DNA of 64,000 bases. Source: Pedobacter zeaxanthinifaciens. GTDB lineage: Bacteria > Bacteroidota > Bacteroidia > Sphingobacteriales > Sphingobacteriaceae. Below are positions 1-8,274 of the stretch, in pieces. The position numbers and the translations under genes were made by a program. The stretch covers positions 95,383-159,382 of the forward strand of contig NZ_QMHP01000008.1 in NCBI RefSeq assembly GCF_003313335.1, read 5' to 3'. The notes under the pieces were generated by a model that had not been told where the DNA came from, did not search any database, and saw only the letters and a list, made by a program, of their open reading frames with translations. Within the stretch, counting starts at the first letter, position 1. Each line of letters starts with the position of its first letter.

Positions 1-579
1 AGAGTTGTTGAATGGAATACCATCAATAACGTAAAGGGGCTCGGTGCCACCTAAAAAAGAGTTGGAACCCCTAACGCGGATACTTAGTCCGGCTCCCGGA
101 GCCCCATCGTTTTGAGTAACGTTAACGCCTGCAATTTTACCTTGCATAGCTTGTAGGATGTTAGTGGGAGCATCTCTGGTAAATTCCTCACGTTCAATCC
201 TGGCTACTGATCCAGTTAAGTCACCTTTTTTTACCGTGCCGTAACCTACAATTATTACGTCTGATAGGATGGTTGCATTTGGCTTTAGCCTTACATTGAA
301 AATAGTTTGCGTGCCAATGGCGAATTCTTGTGGCTCCATCCCTAAAAATGAAAAAACAATTACCTGTGCGTTTGCTGGCACGGTAATATTAAAATTTCCA
401 TTTTGATCGCTAATAGCCGAGGACTTCGAGTTTTTAACGCTAACGGAAGCGCCAGCTAAAGGGCTTCCACTCTCATTAACTATTTTGCCTGATAGCTTTT
501 TTTCTTGGGCAAAACATAGCGTGGTAGCGAATGTCCATACAAGTACTGCCAATAAAATACAGTTTAGTTTATTAAGCAT
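1..579 (-). CDS. SusC/RagA-family TonB-dependent outer membrane receptor, N-terminal part (partial)
   Basis: The first 193 residues of an outer membrane receptor are read leftward and run off the window edge. A signal peptide (MLNKLNCILLAVLVWTFA) is followed by a carboxypeptidase-like beta-sandwich of the CarboxypepD_reg type (KLSGKIVNESGSPLAGASV). A plug domain comes next, with the SusC signatures GYGTVKKGDLTGSV and SIRVRGSNSFLGG. The family imports oligosaccharides with a SusD lipoprotein, which would lie outside the window. The divergent AraC regulator and the esterase suggest a polysaccharide utilisation locus. The start is the ATG at 579, which follows a TAnnTTTG box. The substrate cannot be read from this part. 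Confidence 0.93.
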   Translation of the reverse strand, partial: MLNKLNCILLAVLVWTFATTLCFAQEKKLSGKIVNESGSPLAGASVSVKNSKSSAISDQNGNFNITVPANAQVIVFSFLGMEPQEFAIGTQTIFNVRLKPNATILSDVIIVGYGTVKKGDLTGSVARIEREEFTRDAPTNILQAMQGKIAGVNVTQNDGAPGAGLSIRVRGSNSFLGGTEPLYVIDGIPFNNS

Positions 580-600
580 ATTGAGTTATTTGGTTGATAT

Positions 601-608
601 CAAAAGTA
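601..608 (-). promoter_or_regulatory. Bacteroidota -7 promoter box for the SusC-like gene
   Basis: On the minus strand this reads TACTTTTG, matching TAnnTTTG, 22 bases before the ATG. No clear TTG -33 element is seen, so the promoter may depend on an activator. Confidence 0.45.
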
Positions 609-724
609 GTATCTCTTGATTCTCTTAAAGTAATACTATTTTATCTTTTTATTGTATTTTTAACTCAATAATCTACGTCTGCTTTCTCGCTGTGCGTTTT
701 AAACAATTGTAAAGCGCTTTTTAA

Positions 725-756
725 TTGATAAATAGCATTAGTATGTTTTATCTTTG
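725..756 (+). promoter_or_regulatory. Bacteroidota promoter for the AraC-family regulator
   Basis: TTG at 725-727 is followed after 21 bases by TATCTTTG at 749-756. Transcription should begin near 760, which rules out the upstream TTG (725) and ATG (743) as translation starts and supports ATG 806. Confidence 0.6.
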
Positions 757-805
757 CTTATGGTACTATTTTATCAAAAATGTTGATATTATATTTATTA
801 AGCCT

Positions 806-1681
806 ATGCATTTGAACATCATTAAAGAAATTACACCTCTTACCAATGGCGATTGCTTCACCATTTTTGAGCGCAGGAAAAGGGATTTTGATTTCCCGTT
901 ACATTACCACGAAGAGATGGAGCTCAATTTTATTTCTAACGCCGCCGGAGCAAGAAGGGTAGTGGGTGATCACATAGAGGAAATAGAAGACGTTGAGTTG
1001 GTGCTCATCGGCTCTAACTTGCCGCATGTTTGGGAAACGCATAAGCTTAATGGAAAGGAAATTCATGAAGTGACTATTCAGTTTCATAAAGATCTGTTCG
1101 ATGAGAAGTTTTTAAGGCGTAATCAGCTGCGTTTAGTAAGGGAAATGTTTGAAAAGGCCAAGTGCGGTATTTTGTTTTCCAGCGAAACGGCTAAACTGAT
1201 TGGCCCTCGATTGGTTAAGCTCAACAAGCAACATGGTTTCGATTCGGTGTTAGAGCTCATGTCTATTTTGCATGATTTGTCTACGTCGCGGCAAATGCGT
1301 ACCCTTTCCGATTCCACGTTTAGCCAAGCGGAGTTTTCGTATACAAGCCGCAGGGTTGAAAAAGTGATGGAATACATCAACCTAAATTTTGATAAGCAGG
1401 TTTCCTTGGCAGAAGTTGCCCGCATCGCTAACATGACGGAAGTTTCGTTCAGTAGGTTTTTTAAGAGCAGAACGGGGATCAGCTTCATCGACAGCTTAAT
1501 AGAAATTCGCCTTGGGCATGCTTCCCGTAAGCTAATTGATACCAATGAAACGGTGTCGGAAGTAGCTTACAACTGCGGTTTCAATAACATCTCTAATTTC
1601 AATAGGATTTTTAAAAAGAAAAAAGGTTGTACTCCGAAAGAATTCAGGGAGAATCTTTCTGGTCATCGTGTATTTGTCTAA
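806..1681 (+). CDS. AraC-family transcriptional regulator
   Basis: A 291-residue cytoplasmic regulator. The N-terminal half has a cupin-like ligand-binding fold (PLHYHEEMELNFI, GSNLPHVWE). The C-terminal ~100 residues hold the two helix-turn-helix motifs of the AraC family (VSLAEVARIANMTEVSFSRF and ETVSEVAYNCGFNNISNFNR). It is transcribed away from the SusC-like gene and lies 17 bases ahead of the esterase, so it probably senses a sugar and controls both. ATG 806 is chosen because the promoter box ends at 756. The inducer is unknown. Confidence 0.9.
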   Translation: MHLNIIKEITPLTNGDCFTIFERRKRDFDFPLHYHEEMELNFISNAAGARRVVGDHIEEIEDVELVLIGSNLPHVWETHKLNGKEIHEVTIQFHKDLFDEKFLRRNQLRLVREMFEKAKCGILFSSETAKLIGPRLVKLNKQHGFDSVLELMSILHDLSTSRQMRTLSDSTFSQAEFSYTSRRVEKVMEYINLNFDKQVSLAEVARIANMTEVSFSRFFKSRTGISFIDSLIEIRLGHASRKLIDTNETVSEVAYNCGFNNISNFNRIFKKKKGCTPKEFRENLSGHRVFV

Positions 1682-1698
1682 ATCAACCAAAACATCAA

Positions 1699-2769
1699 AT
1701 GAAAAAAATATTGCTTCTAATTTTAGTGTCAAGTGTGGCATTATCTTGCTTTGCCAAAGAAAAACAATTTTTTAAGGCCAATCATCCTTTTATCCAATAT
1801 ACAGGTAGGGTTGATTATTCTAATCCTTTAAAACCTAAGTTTTGGGCTTCAGGGGCTTATGTTGAAATTAAATTTAAGGGCAATTACTGCGCCATGAAAA
1901 TCAACGATGAAATGCTGTGGGGAAATATATTGAACTATTTGGAAATCAAAATTGATGATCAACCTGCATACAGGATTAGGCTTACCGGCAAGGAAAATGA
2001 AGTGGTGCTAGGTAAAAATCTATCTGATGGAGTTCACCGGGTGATGATTTGCAAGAACTCGGAAGCGGAAAATGGCTACTTAGAAATGGTGGGTTTCAGC
2101 TGTGCCGAATTACTTAAACCAGACCCAAAGCCGGTGAGAAAAATGGAGTTCATCGGTGATTCCATTACCTGTGGTGCTGGCAGCGATGAAAGTGAGGTGA
2201 AGTGTGGTGCGTCAGGTTCTTCTTGGCATGATCAGCATAATGCTTATTTCGCCTATGGCCCCACAACCGCACGTAGCTTAAATGCACAGTGGCATTTAAC
2301 GTCTGTATCGGGAATTGGATTAATGCACAGCTGCTGCGAAAAAAAGATTGTAATGCCACAGGTTTTCGCTAAAACCAACTTTGCGAAAGATACTATTGAC
2401 TGGGATTTTAAACGCTACCAGCCTGATGTGGTAACAGTTTGTTTGGGCCAAAATGATGGCGTTCAGGATTCTATTAAATTTACTGATGCTTATGTGAAAT
2501 TTGCGAAACAACTGCGTGTGTACTATCCTAAAGCGAAGTTGGTTTTATTGAGCAGCCCAATGGCTAACGCAAAATTGAAAAGCGTGTTGGTTAATTACAT
2601 TGGTGCGGTAGTCAATCGGCTTAAAGCTCAAGGAGATAAGAATATTGGTAGTTATTTCTTTACCCAGCAAGCACGTAGTGGCTGCGGAAGTCACCCTTCG
2701 TTGGCAGAACATCAGCAAATTGCAGCTGAGCTAACCACTTATTTAAGTGAGGAAATGAACTGGAGGTAA
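1699..2769 (+). CDS. SGNH/GDSL esterase, carbohydrate esterase family 2-like
   Basis: A 356-residue exported esterase, expected to remove acetyl groups from plant polysaccharides or oligosaccharides. A signal peptide (MKKILLLILVSSVALSCFA) is followed by a beta-sandwich of ~110 residues as in CE2 enzymes, then the SGNH domain. Block I is FIGDSITCGAG with Ser about residue 155. Block III is CLGQNDG. The His block is SHPSLAEH with His about 332. CE2 enzymes often lack the usual Asp of the triad. ATG 1699 is chosen because the signal peptide begins there; a longer reading would overlap the araC-type gene. The pairing with that regulator and a SusC receptor fits a glycan-degradation locus. Confidence 0.85.
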   Translation: MKKILLLILVSSVALSCFAKEKQFFKANHPFIQYTGRVDYSNPLKPKFWASGAYVEIKFKGNYCAMKINDEMLWGNILNYLEIKIDDQPAYRIRLTGKENEVVLGKNLSDGVHRVMICKNSEAENGYLEMVGFSCAELLKPDPKPVRKMEFIGDSITCGAGSDESEVKCGASGSSWHDQHNAYFAYGPTTARSLNAQWHLTSVSGIGLMHSCCEKKIVMPQVFAKTNFAKDTIDWDFKRYQPDVVTVCLGQNDGVQDSIKFTDAYVKFAKQLRVYYPKAKLVLLSSPMANAKLKSVLVNYIGAVVNRLKAQGDKNIGSYFFTQQARSGCGSHPSLAEHQQIAAELTTYLSEEMNWR

Positions 2770-2821
2770 AGTTTTGCAGTGCTTTTATGGGTAAGTATTA
2801 GGTCAAAAAATAGCAAACAAC

Positions 2822-2853
2822 TTGGTATATACGCGGTTTAAATATTAGCTTTG
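2822..2853 (+). promoter_or_regulatory. Bacteroidota promoter for the MFS transporter
   Basis: TTG at 2822-2824, 21 bases, then TAGCTTTG at 2846-2853, which is 20 bases before the ATG at 2873. Confidence 0.6.
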
Positions 2854-2872
2854 AAATAACTGATTTAAGCGT

Positions 2873-4276
2873 ATGGAGCAATTATCCGAGGACAGTCGAG
2901 CGTCAACCAAGAAAATACTGCCAATCATTTTGGCTACTGCCATTTTCATGCAAATGCTGGACTCCACTGTGCTTAACACTTCGCTGCCAACCATTGCCAG
3001 AGATTTAAATGAGTCGCCGCTGAACATGCAAAATGCAATTATCAGTTATGTACTTACATTGGCGCTTTTTATGCCTGTAAGTGGGTTTTTGGCTGATAAG
3101 TTTGGGACAAAGAAGATTTTCATCTTTGCTCAGGTCTTGTTCATCGTGGGATCTTTGTTTTGTTCGCTTTCGCATAATTTAACGGAGTTGGTAATTGCAA
3201 GGATGCTGCAAGGTGTCGGCGGCAGCTTGCTTACACCAGTTGGTAAGTTGGCCTTAATTAAAACTTTTCCGAAAAACGAGCTGCTCAAGGCAATGAATTT
3301 TGCCATTGTGCCCGCCTTAATTGGTCCGGTTTTAGGGCCTTTGGTTGGTGGTTACATGGTAGATTATTTGTCGTGGCACTGGATTTTCTTGATTAATATT
3401 CCAATTGGTGCGTTGGGTATTTTGCTAAGTTTAAAGTACATGCCCGATTTTAAATCAACCATTATTGATTTTGACTTAAAGGGATTTCTGATTTTCGCTG
3501 CGGCGTCACTTTTACTGTCAATCGCTTTAGAGCTGTTCGGTAATACAGTGCACATTAGTCCGGTGTTGCTCACGCTCATGCTGGGGTTTTTGATGATGTA
3601 TTTTTACTATCGACATGCCGCAAAAGATAACAACCCAATTTTTCCGCTAAACCTGTTTCAGGTGCGAACCTTCAGAGTGGGGATAGTAGGTAATTTAGCT
3701 ACCAGACTAGGCATTAGCTCGGTACCGCTACTTTTGCCAATGATGATACAGATTGCCTATGGGCAGTCGGCTGTAATTTCTGGTTGGATTGTTGCACCAA
3801 TGGCACTTACGGCAATGTTTGCAAAATCTGCCGTAATTAGGATATTAGATGTGTTTGGTTACCGCCGAACGCTGATGGTCAACACCTTTATGATTGGTAT
3901 TCTCATCTGCTGTATGGCAATTCCAACTGTTAGTACTTCAATCTATTGGTACATGCCAATTATTGCTGCACTCGGTTTCTTCAATTCCATACAGTTTACC
4001 TCTATGAACTCCATTTCCATTGCCGATTTACGTCAATATCATACTTCTAGTGGTAACTCGCTGGCATCTGTTAACCAGCAGTTGGCTATTGGATTTGGCG
4101 TAGCTTTCGGTTTAATTGTGCTAAAGGTTTTTCAGGGCGATGTAAAGTTGATTCATAATGAAATACACAACGCTTTCCGTTATACTTTTTTGGTGATAGG
4201 AGGGTTAACAATACTTTCTGGTTTTGTTTTCAGGCGCTTGCATTTTAAAGATGGCGAAAATATGCGATCAGCTTAG
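2873..4276 (+). CDS. MFS transporter, DHA2 (EmrB/QacA) drug-efflux type
   Basis: A 467-residue inner membrane protein with many hydrophobic helices spread over its whole length. It starts with QMLDSTVLNTSLPTIARDL, the DHA2 motif in helix 1. The motif A loop is GFLADKFGTKKIF and motif C is IGPVLGPLVGGYMVD. The family expels drugs or metabolites using the proton gradient. It has its own promoter and no partner gene (no EmrA-like adaptor or TolC), so it is probably a single-component exporter. The substrate cannot be deduced. Confidence 0.9.
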   Translation: MEQLSEDSRASTKKILPIILATAIFMQMLDSTVLNTSLPTIARDLNESPLNMQNAIISYVLTLALFMPVSGFLADKFGTKKIFIFAQVLFIVGSLFCSLSHNLTELVIARMLQGVGGSLLTPVGKLALIKTFPKNELLKAMNFAIVPALIGPVLGPLVGGYMVDYLSWHWIFLINIPIGALGILLSLKYMPDFKSTIIDFDLKGFLIFAAASLLLSIALELFGNTVHISPVLLTLMLGFLMMYFYYRHAAKDNNPIFPLNLFQVRTFRVGIVGNLATRLGISSVPLLLPMMIQIAYGQSAVISGWIVAPMALTAMFAKSAVIRILDVFGYRRTLMVNTFMIGILICCMAIPTVSTSIYWYMPIIAALGFFNSIQFTSMNSISIADLRQYHTSSGNSLASVNQQLAIGFGVAFGLIVLKVFQGDVKLIHNEIHNAFRYTFLVIGGLTILSGFVFRRLHFKDGENMRSA

Positions 4277-4340
4277 CGTTTTTTATATCAGTTAAGTTTA
4301 ATATTGAATGGCCGTAATTTCTAATAAGCCCATTTTTTAA

Positions 4341-4427
4341 GCGTTTTGTCATTCCGACGTTAGGAGGAATCTATACTTTGGCAATTATAGAAATAGATTC
4401 TTGAAATTTTTAAGAATGACAAAATGC
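4341..4427. repeat. Palindromic intergenic repeat (CATTCCGA/GGAATCTAT type), copy 1
   Basis: An 87-base hairpin-forming element. The outer arms are GCGTTTTGTCATTC (4341-4354) and GAATGACAAAATGC (4414-4427), with one mismatch. The inner arms are GAATCTAT (4367-4374) and ATAGATTC (4393-4400). A related element lies at 57204-57288. It resembles the small palindromic repeats scattered in Bacteroidota genomes. Nothing else is seen in the 4277-4534 spacer. Confidence 0.7.
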
Positions 4428-4534
4428 AGATGATGCCTAATAACGGACAGCCAAAACTTAATAATTAGCACATTATTAATTAGCTCAAAAATAGCAAGTT
4501 GGTAAATGGGCAGAAGGATATTTAAATATTTTTC

Positions 4535-4562
4535 TTGTTTATTGGATTAAATCCTATATTTG
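4535..4562 (+). promoter_or_regulatory. Promoter of tRNA-Met
   Basis: TTG at 4535-4537, 17 bases, then TATATTTG at 4555-4562, 15 bases before the mature tRNA 5' end. Confidence 0.65.
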
Positions 4563-4577
4563 CAGCTCGAAAAATTC

Positions 4578-4651
4578 GGCGGGGTAGCTCAGATGGTTAG
4601 AGCGCAGGATTCATAACCCTGAGGTCGGCAGTTCGATCCTGCTCCCCGCTA
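4578..4651 (+). tRNA. tRNA-Met (anticodon CAT)
   Basis: A 74-base cloverleaf can be folded by eye. The acceptor stem is GGCGGGG (4578-4584) with CCCCGCT (4644-4650) and discriminator A 4651. The D stem is GCTC/GAGC. The anticodon loop is TTCATAA with CAT at 4612-4614. The T arm is GGCAG-TTCGATC-CTGCT. CCA is not encoded. The 5' G pairs with T at the acceptor end, so it is not the C1-mismatched initiator type; an elongator tRNA-Met is favoured over the CAT-reading tRNA-Ile. Confidence 0.93.
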
Positions 4652-4660
4652 CTAGGCAAA

Positions 4661-4686
4661 AGCTCACAGCAATGTGAGCTTTTTTT
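4661..4686 (+). terminator. Rho-independent terminator after tRNA-Met
   Basis: An 8-bp stem AGCTCACA/TGTGAGCT (4661-4668 and 4673-4680) with a GCAA loop is followed by a run of T. Confidence 0.85.
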
Positions 4687-4832
4687 ATTTGTAAAAAACG
4701 CCTTCTTTTGGTAAATGCAACACTTCAAATCCTCAGGCTATAAATAAAAAAATACTTATCTTTCAAAACTTTGCATTTATAAAAGAAATTACTTTTCTTT
4801 AGAAAAAATAGAAAGCCTAAACCAAAGCAAGG

Positions 4833-5213
4833 ATGTCAGAAAAGAAGAAATTTACATTAGAATACGCAATAAGATCATCTCCACGTATACTATATAGTTT
4901 TATTAGTGAGCCAAATGGTTTGGCGCAATGGTTTGCTGATGATGTAATTTTCAGAGACCAAACTTATACCTTCACTTGGGATGATGAAGTGCAGAAAGCT
5001 AAGCTGATTAGCGCTAAAGAGAATAAGTTGGTAAAGTTTAAGTGGATTGATGACGAGCCTTATTGCTATACAGAAATGGAAATCATCCAGGATGAACTTA
5101 CTAATGATGTAGCTTTAGCAATCACTGACTTTGCAACGGAAGACACTTTACAAGAGAGAAAGCAAATTTGGGATAATCAAATCGATTACCTTTTGGGTGT
5201 TTTAGGGGCGTAA
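4833..5213 (+). CDS. START-like domain protein (SRPBCC fold)
   Basis: A 126-residue soluble protein with the helix-grip layout of the START/AHSA1 superfamily: MSEKKKFTLEYAIRSSPRIL, then GLAQWFADDV and YTFTWDD, and a C-terminal helix ERKQIWDNQIDYLLGVL. It is the compact START-like type common in Bacteroidota, with no known ligand. It lies 128 bases upstream of the LptF/G permease, on the same strand. A role near the cell envelope is only suggested by that neighbour. Confidence 0.8.
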   Translation: MSEKKKFTLEYAIRSSPRILYSFISEPNGLAQWFADDVIFRDQTYTFTWDDEVQKAKLISAKENKLVKFKWIDDEPYCYTEMEIIQDELTNDVALAITDFATEDTLQERKQIWDNQIDYLLGVLGA

Positions 5214-5328
5214 AACTATTAGGGTTAACGCAAAATAAATCTTTCAAGCTAAGTTTAACTGTTTGAACATTTGCTGTCAAATTATACATTTAGCTTTCAC
5301 ATAAATTCTACTTTTAATTGGCTTTGCC

Positions 5329-5336
5329 TATCTTTG
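5329..5336 (+). promoter_or_regulatory. -7 promoter box immediately before the LptF/G start codon
   Basis: TATCTTTG ends 6 bases before the TTG at 5342. If active, transcription would start at or next to the start codon and the mRNA would be leaderless. No TTG is seen at the -33 distance. Confidence 0.4.
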
Positions 5337-5341
5337 CATAA

Positions 5342-6793
5342 TTGAAAAAGATTCATTTACTGCTGATAAAGGCGTTCATTAGGCCGTTTGCCGTCACATT
5401 TTTTATTGTGATGTTTATTCTATTGATGTTCTTCTTGTTCAAGTACGTCGATGATTTAATTGGTAAAGGTTTCGAATGGTATGTTATTGCCGAGTTGATG
5501 ATGTATGCTTCGGCATCCAACGTAGCTATGGCCTTGCCGTTGGCTATCCTTTTATCATCCATCATGACATTTGGTAATCTCGGTGAAAACTACGAATTGG
5601 TTGCTATCAAGTCGGCAGGTGTATCACTTAGAAAAGCAATGCAGCCGCTATTTGTGCTTATTTTGGGCTTGGCGGTCGCATCCTTCTTTTTTTCCGATTA
5701 CATGTTGCCCAAAGCTAACCTAAAATATGGATCGTTGCTTTACGATGTGCGTAATAAAAAACTTTCTTTTCTAATTCAGCCCGGGGTTTTTAACAATAGC
5801 ATTCCTAACTATTCAATGCGTGTAGAGCGTAAAGGCGAAGGTGCAATTGATTCGCTTTATGGTATTATGATTTACGACCATAATGCTGGAAATGGGGTGC
5901 CTCAAATCATCATGGCCGAAAAAGGGAAGATGTCAAAAACTTCTGATGGCAATTACATGGTGCTGAATTTGGTGAATGGTGTACGCTATCAGGAATCTGC
6001 ATCTAATAATGGCTCCTACAACCCGCGTCAGTCGTTTACTCGTATGCGCTTTAAACAAACTGAAGTAAAGTTTGATTTTAGTAGTTTTAAAAATATGGCT
6101 CGCACCAATGAGCAAAATTTTAAAAATAATGCCCCCATGCTAAATCGTAAGGAGCTGTTGCATCGTGAGGATTCCTTGGTAAAGAACTTAGACAGTTTAG
6201 GGAAAGCGCTTAAAACCAATGCACAATACTACTTTAAGCAAAACAACTACGTTAAAGGATATACTAAAACAAAAACGCCCGCCAAAGATATTAAAGGCAA
6301 CATCATCAATTATATCCCCAAGGCGCAAAGATTCCAGTCGATGCAAATTGCTTTTGATCAGGTTGATGCTCTGAAGCAAACCATTAGGGCGCAGCTCACA
6401 GATTACGATTTTAAATCAAAAGAAGTGCTAAGGGCCCAAATTGAATATCAACGTAAATACACGCTTGCCGTATCCTGCTTACTTTTGTTTTTCATTGGAG
6501 CGCCTCTAGGTGCCATTATACGTAAAGGTGGTTTAGGGCTTCCTGTGGTTATTGCGGTAATTTTCTTCTTATTCTACCACATTATTTCTACCGTTGCCGA
6601 AAAATCTGCCAAGGAAGGTTCGCTTGATCCGGTGGCTGGAATTTGGATGGCTGTTATTGTACTTACACCAGTCGGAATCTTTCTTACCTACAAGGCTACT
6701 GTTGATTCGGCGTTGTTTGATATCGACTACTATAAACAGTTAATCGTTGGGCTTTTTAAACGTAAAAAGGTCGCAAATAACGAGCAAAAGTAG
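5342..6793 (+). CDS. LptF/LptG family permease (lipopolysaccharide export)
   Basis: A 483-residue inner membrane protein of the YjgP/YjgQ family. The family forms the membrane part of the LptBFGC ABC transporter that extracts LPS and passes it to the periplasmic bridge. Three helices at the N-terminus (FAVTFFIVMFILLMFFLFKY and those following) and three at the C-terminus (from LAVSCLLLFFIGAPLGAIIR) flank a periplasmic domain. That domain is larger than in the E. coli proteins (about 360 residues) and contains a charged segment rich in Lys and Asn. The start is TTG; the next in-frame ATG (5411) would cut into helix 1. No second permease or ATPase gene is nearby. Confidence 0.88.
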   Translation: MKKIHLLLIKAFIRPFAVTFFIVMFILLMFFLFKYVDDLIGKGFEWYVIAELMMYASASNVAMALPLAILLSSIMTFGNLGENYELVAIKSAGVSLRKAMQPLFVLILGLAVASFFFSDYMLPKANLKYGSLLYDVRNKKLSFLIQPGVFNNSIPNYSMRVERKGEGAIDSLYGIMIYDHNAGNGVPQIIMAEKGKMSKTSDGNYMVLNLVNGVRYQESASNNGSYNPRQSFTRMRFKQTEVKFDFSSFKNMARTNEQNFKNNAPMLNRKELLHREDSLVKNLDSLGKALKTNAQYYFKQNNYVKGYTKTKTPAKDIKGNIINYIPKAQRFQSMQIAFDQVDALKQTIRAQLTDYDFKSKEVLRAQIEYQRKYTLAVSCLLLFFIGAPLGAIIRKGGLGLPVVIAVIFFLFYHIISTVAEKSAKEGSLDPVAGIWMAVIVLTPVGIFLTYKATVDSALFDIDYYKQLIVGLFKRKKVANNEQK

Positions 6794-6872
6794 TGTCGCA
6801 ACTGCTATAATACGCCACTTAGAAACTTACTTCTTAATGATAATTAGCTATAACATTTGATGATAAAGGTTG

Positions 6873-6880
6873 TACCTTTG
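6873..6880 (+). promoter_or_regulatory. -7 promoter box for ribBA
   Basis: TACCTTTG lies 51 bases before ATG 6932. No convincing -33 element is present. I see no FMN riboswitch in this short leader. Confidence 0.45.
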
Positions 6881-6931
6881 CATTGAAAATAATGAAGCGA
6901 ATAAATCGCATTTAAGTTGTTTTTTGCCAAA

Positions 6932-8143
6932 ATGGAGATTAAATTAAATACCATAGAAGAAGCGCTAGCCGATGTGAGGGCAGGCAAAATTATCATAGTA
7001 GTAGATGACGAGGATAGGGAAAACGAGGGCGATTTTTTAACTGCGGCTCGTAATGTTACTCCTGAAATCATCAATTTCATGTCTAAATACGGACGAGGCT
7101 TAATTTGTGCTCCGTTAATTGAAGAACTTTGTGATAAGCTTGAGCTGAATTTGATGGTACAAAACAATACTGTATTACATCAAACTCCTTTTACCGTTTC
7201 TGTTGATTTAATTGGCCAGGGTTGTACTACTGGAATTTCCGCTCATGATAGAGCAAAAACTGTACAGGCGTTAATTAACCCTGCTACTAAGCCTGAAGAT
7301 TTAGGTAGACCTGGACATATTTTTCCATTACGTGCTCGTAAAGAGGGTGTGCTGCGCCGTACCGGTCACACAGAGGCAACCATTGATATTGCCAGATTAG
7401 CTGGTTTTGAGCCTGCCGGTGTGCTGGTTGAAATCATGAACGAAGACGGCACCATGGCCCGCTTACCTGATTTAATGCTGATTGCTAAGCAGCACGATTT
7501 GAAAATCATTTCTATTAAGGATTTGATTAGCTATCGTTTGGCGGTTGAGAGTTCGATTAAAGAAGAAGTAACGGTTAATTTGCCCACCCAATGGGGAGAT
7601 TTTAAAATGACCGCCTATACGCAAATGAGCAATGGTGCTACACATTTAGCATTATCAAAAGGTGAATGGACTGAGGATGAACCGGTATTAACTCGTATTC
7701 ATAGTTCATGCGTAACAGGTGATATTTTTGGTTCTTGCCGTTGCGATTGCGGACCTCAATTACATAAAGCCATGGAGATGATAGAGAAAGAAGGAAAAGG
7801 CTTGATTGTATACATGAACCAAGAGGGAAGGGGTATAGGTTTAGTGAATAAGTTACATGCTTATAACTTACAGGATGCAGGTTTAGATACCGTAGAGGCT
7901 AATATTCAGTTGGGCTTTAAAGGCGACGAAAGAGACTATGGTGTAGGTGCGCAAATTTTAAGAGCTAAAGGCATTACTAAAATGAAATTGATGTCTAACA
8001 ATCCTACAAAAAGAGCGGGCATAGTTGGATATGGTTTAGAGGTTGTTGAAAATATCCCGATTGAGATTGCGAGCAACAAACATAATGAGTCTTACTTGAT
8101 CACTAAGCGTGATAAAATGGGACATCAAATCTTAAAAGGTTAG
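6932..8143 (+). CDS. ribBA: Bifunctional 3,4-dihydroxy-2-butanone-4-phosphate synthase / GTP cyclohydrolase II
   Basis: A 403-residue cytoplasmic enzyme for both entry steps of riboflavin synthesis. The N-terminal ~200 residues are DHBP synthase, which acts on ribulose 5-phosphate ([13 protein letters not shown], then [16 protein letters not shown]). The C-terminal half is GTP cyclohydrolase II, with zinc ligands in [15 protein letters not shown] and the motif [12 protein letters not shown]. Both active sites look intact. ATG 6932 gives the normal family start ([12 protein letters not shown]); a TTG 15 bases upstream is unlikely. It stands alone, away from other rib genes, and ends at a hairpin terminator. 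Confidence 0.96.
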   Translation: MEIKLNTIEEALADVRAGKIIIVVDDEDRENEGDFLTAARNVTPEIINFMSKYGRGLICAPLIEELCDKLELNLMVQNNTVLHQTPFTVSVDLIGQGCTTGISAHDRAKTVQALINPATKPEDLGRPGHIFPLRARKEGVLRRTGHTEATIDIARLAGFEPAGVLVEIMNEDGTMARLPDLMLIAKQHDLKIISIKDLISYRLAVESSIKEEVTVNLPTQWGDFKMTAYTQMSNGATHLALSKGEWTEDEPVLTRIHSSCVTGDIFGSCRCDCGPQLHKAMEMIEKEGKGLIVYMNQEGRGIGLVNKLHAYNLQDAGLDTVEANIQLGFKGDERDYGVGAQILRAKGITKMKLMSNNPTKRAGIVGYGLEVVENIPIEIASNKHNESYLITKRDKMGHQILKG

Positions 8144-8156
8144 TCCTTTATTTTAG

Positions 8157-8215
8157 AGCTGTCTCAGAAGTTAGCCTTACAATTGATGTATAGGTATCTT
8201 TCGAGACAGCTTTTT
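8157..8215 (+). terminator. Terminator between ribBA and the convergent tamB-like gene
   Basis: AGCTGTCTC (8157-8165) pairs perfectly with GAGACAGCT (8203-8211) across a 37-base loop, followed by five T. The large loop is unusual but the arms are exact. Confidence 0.65.
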
Positions 8216-8274
8216 GTTGCCTATCCTATTCTGCTATTACTTAAATGCTTCGGAAGTGTTACGTAAAATGTAGA

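Noticed and set aside
6881-6931. FMN riboswitch before ribBA
   Set aside because: The leader after the promoter box is only about 45 bases, too short for the multi-stem RFN element.
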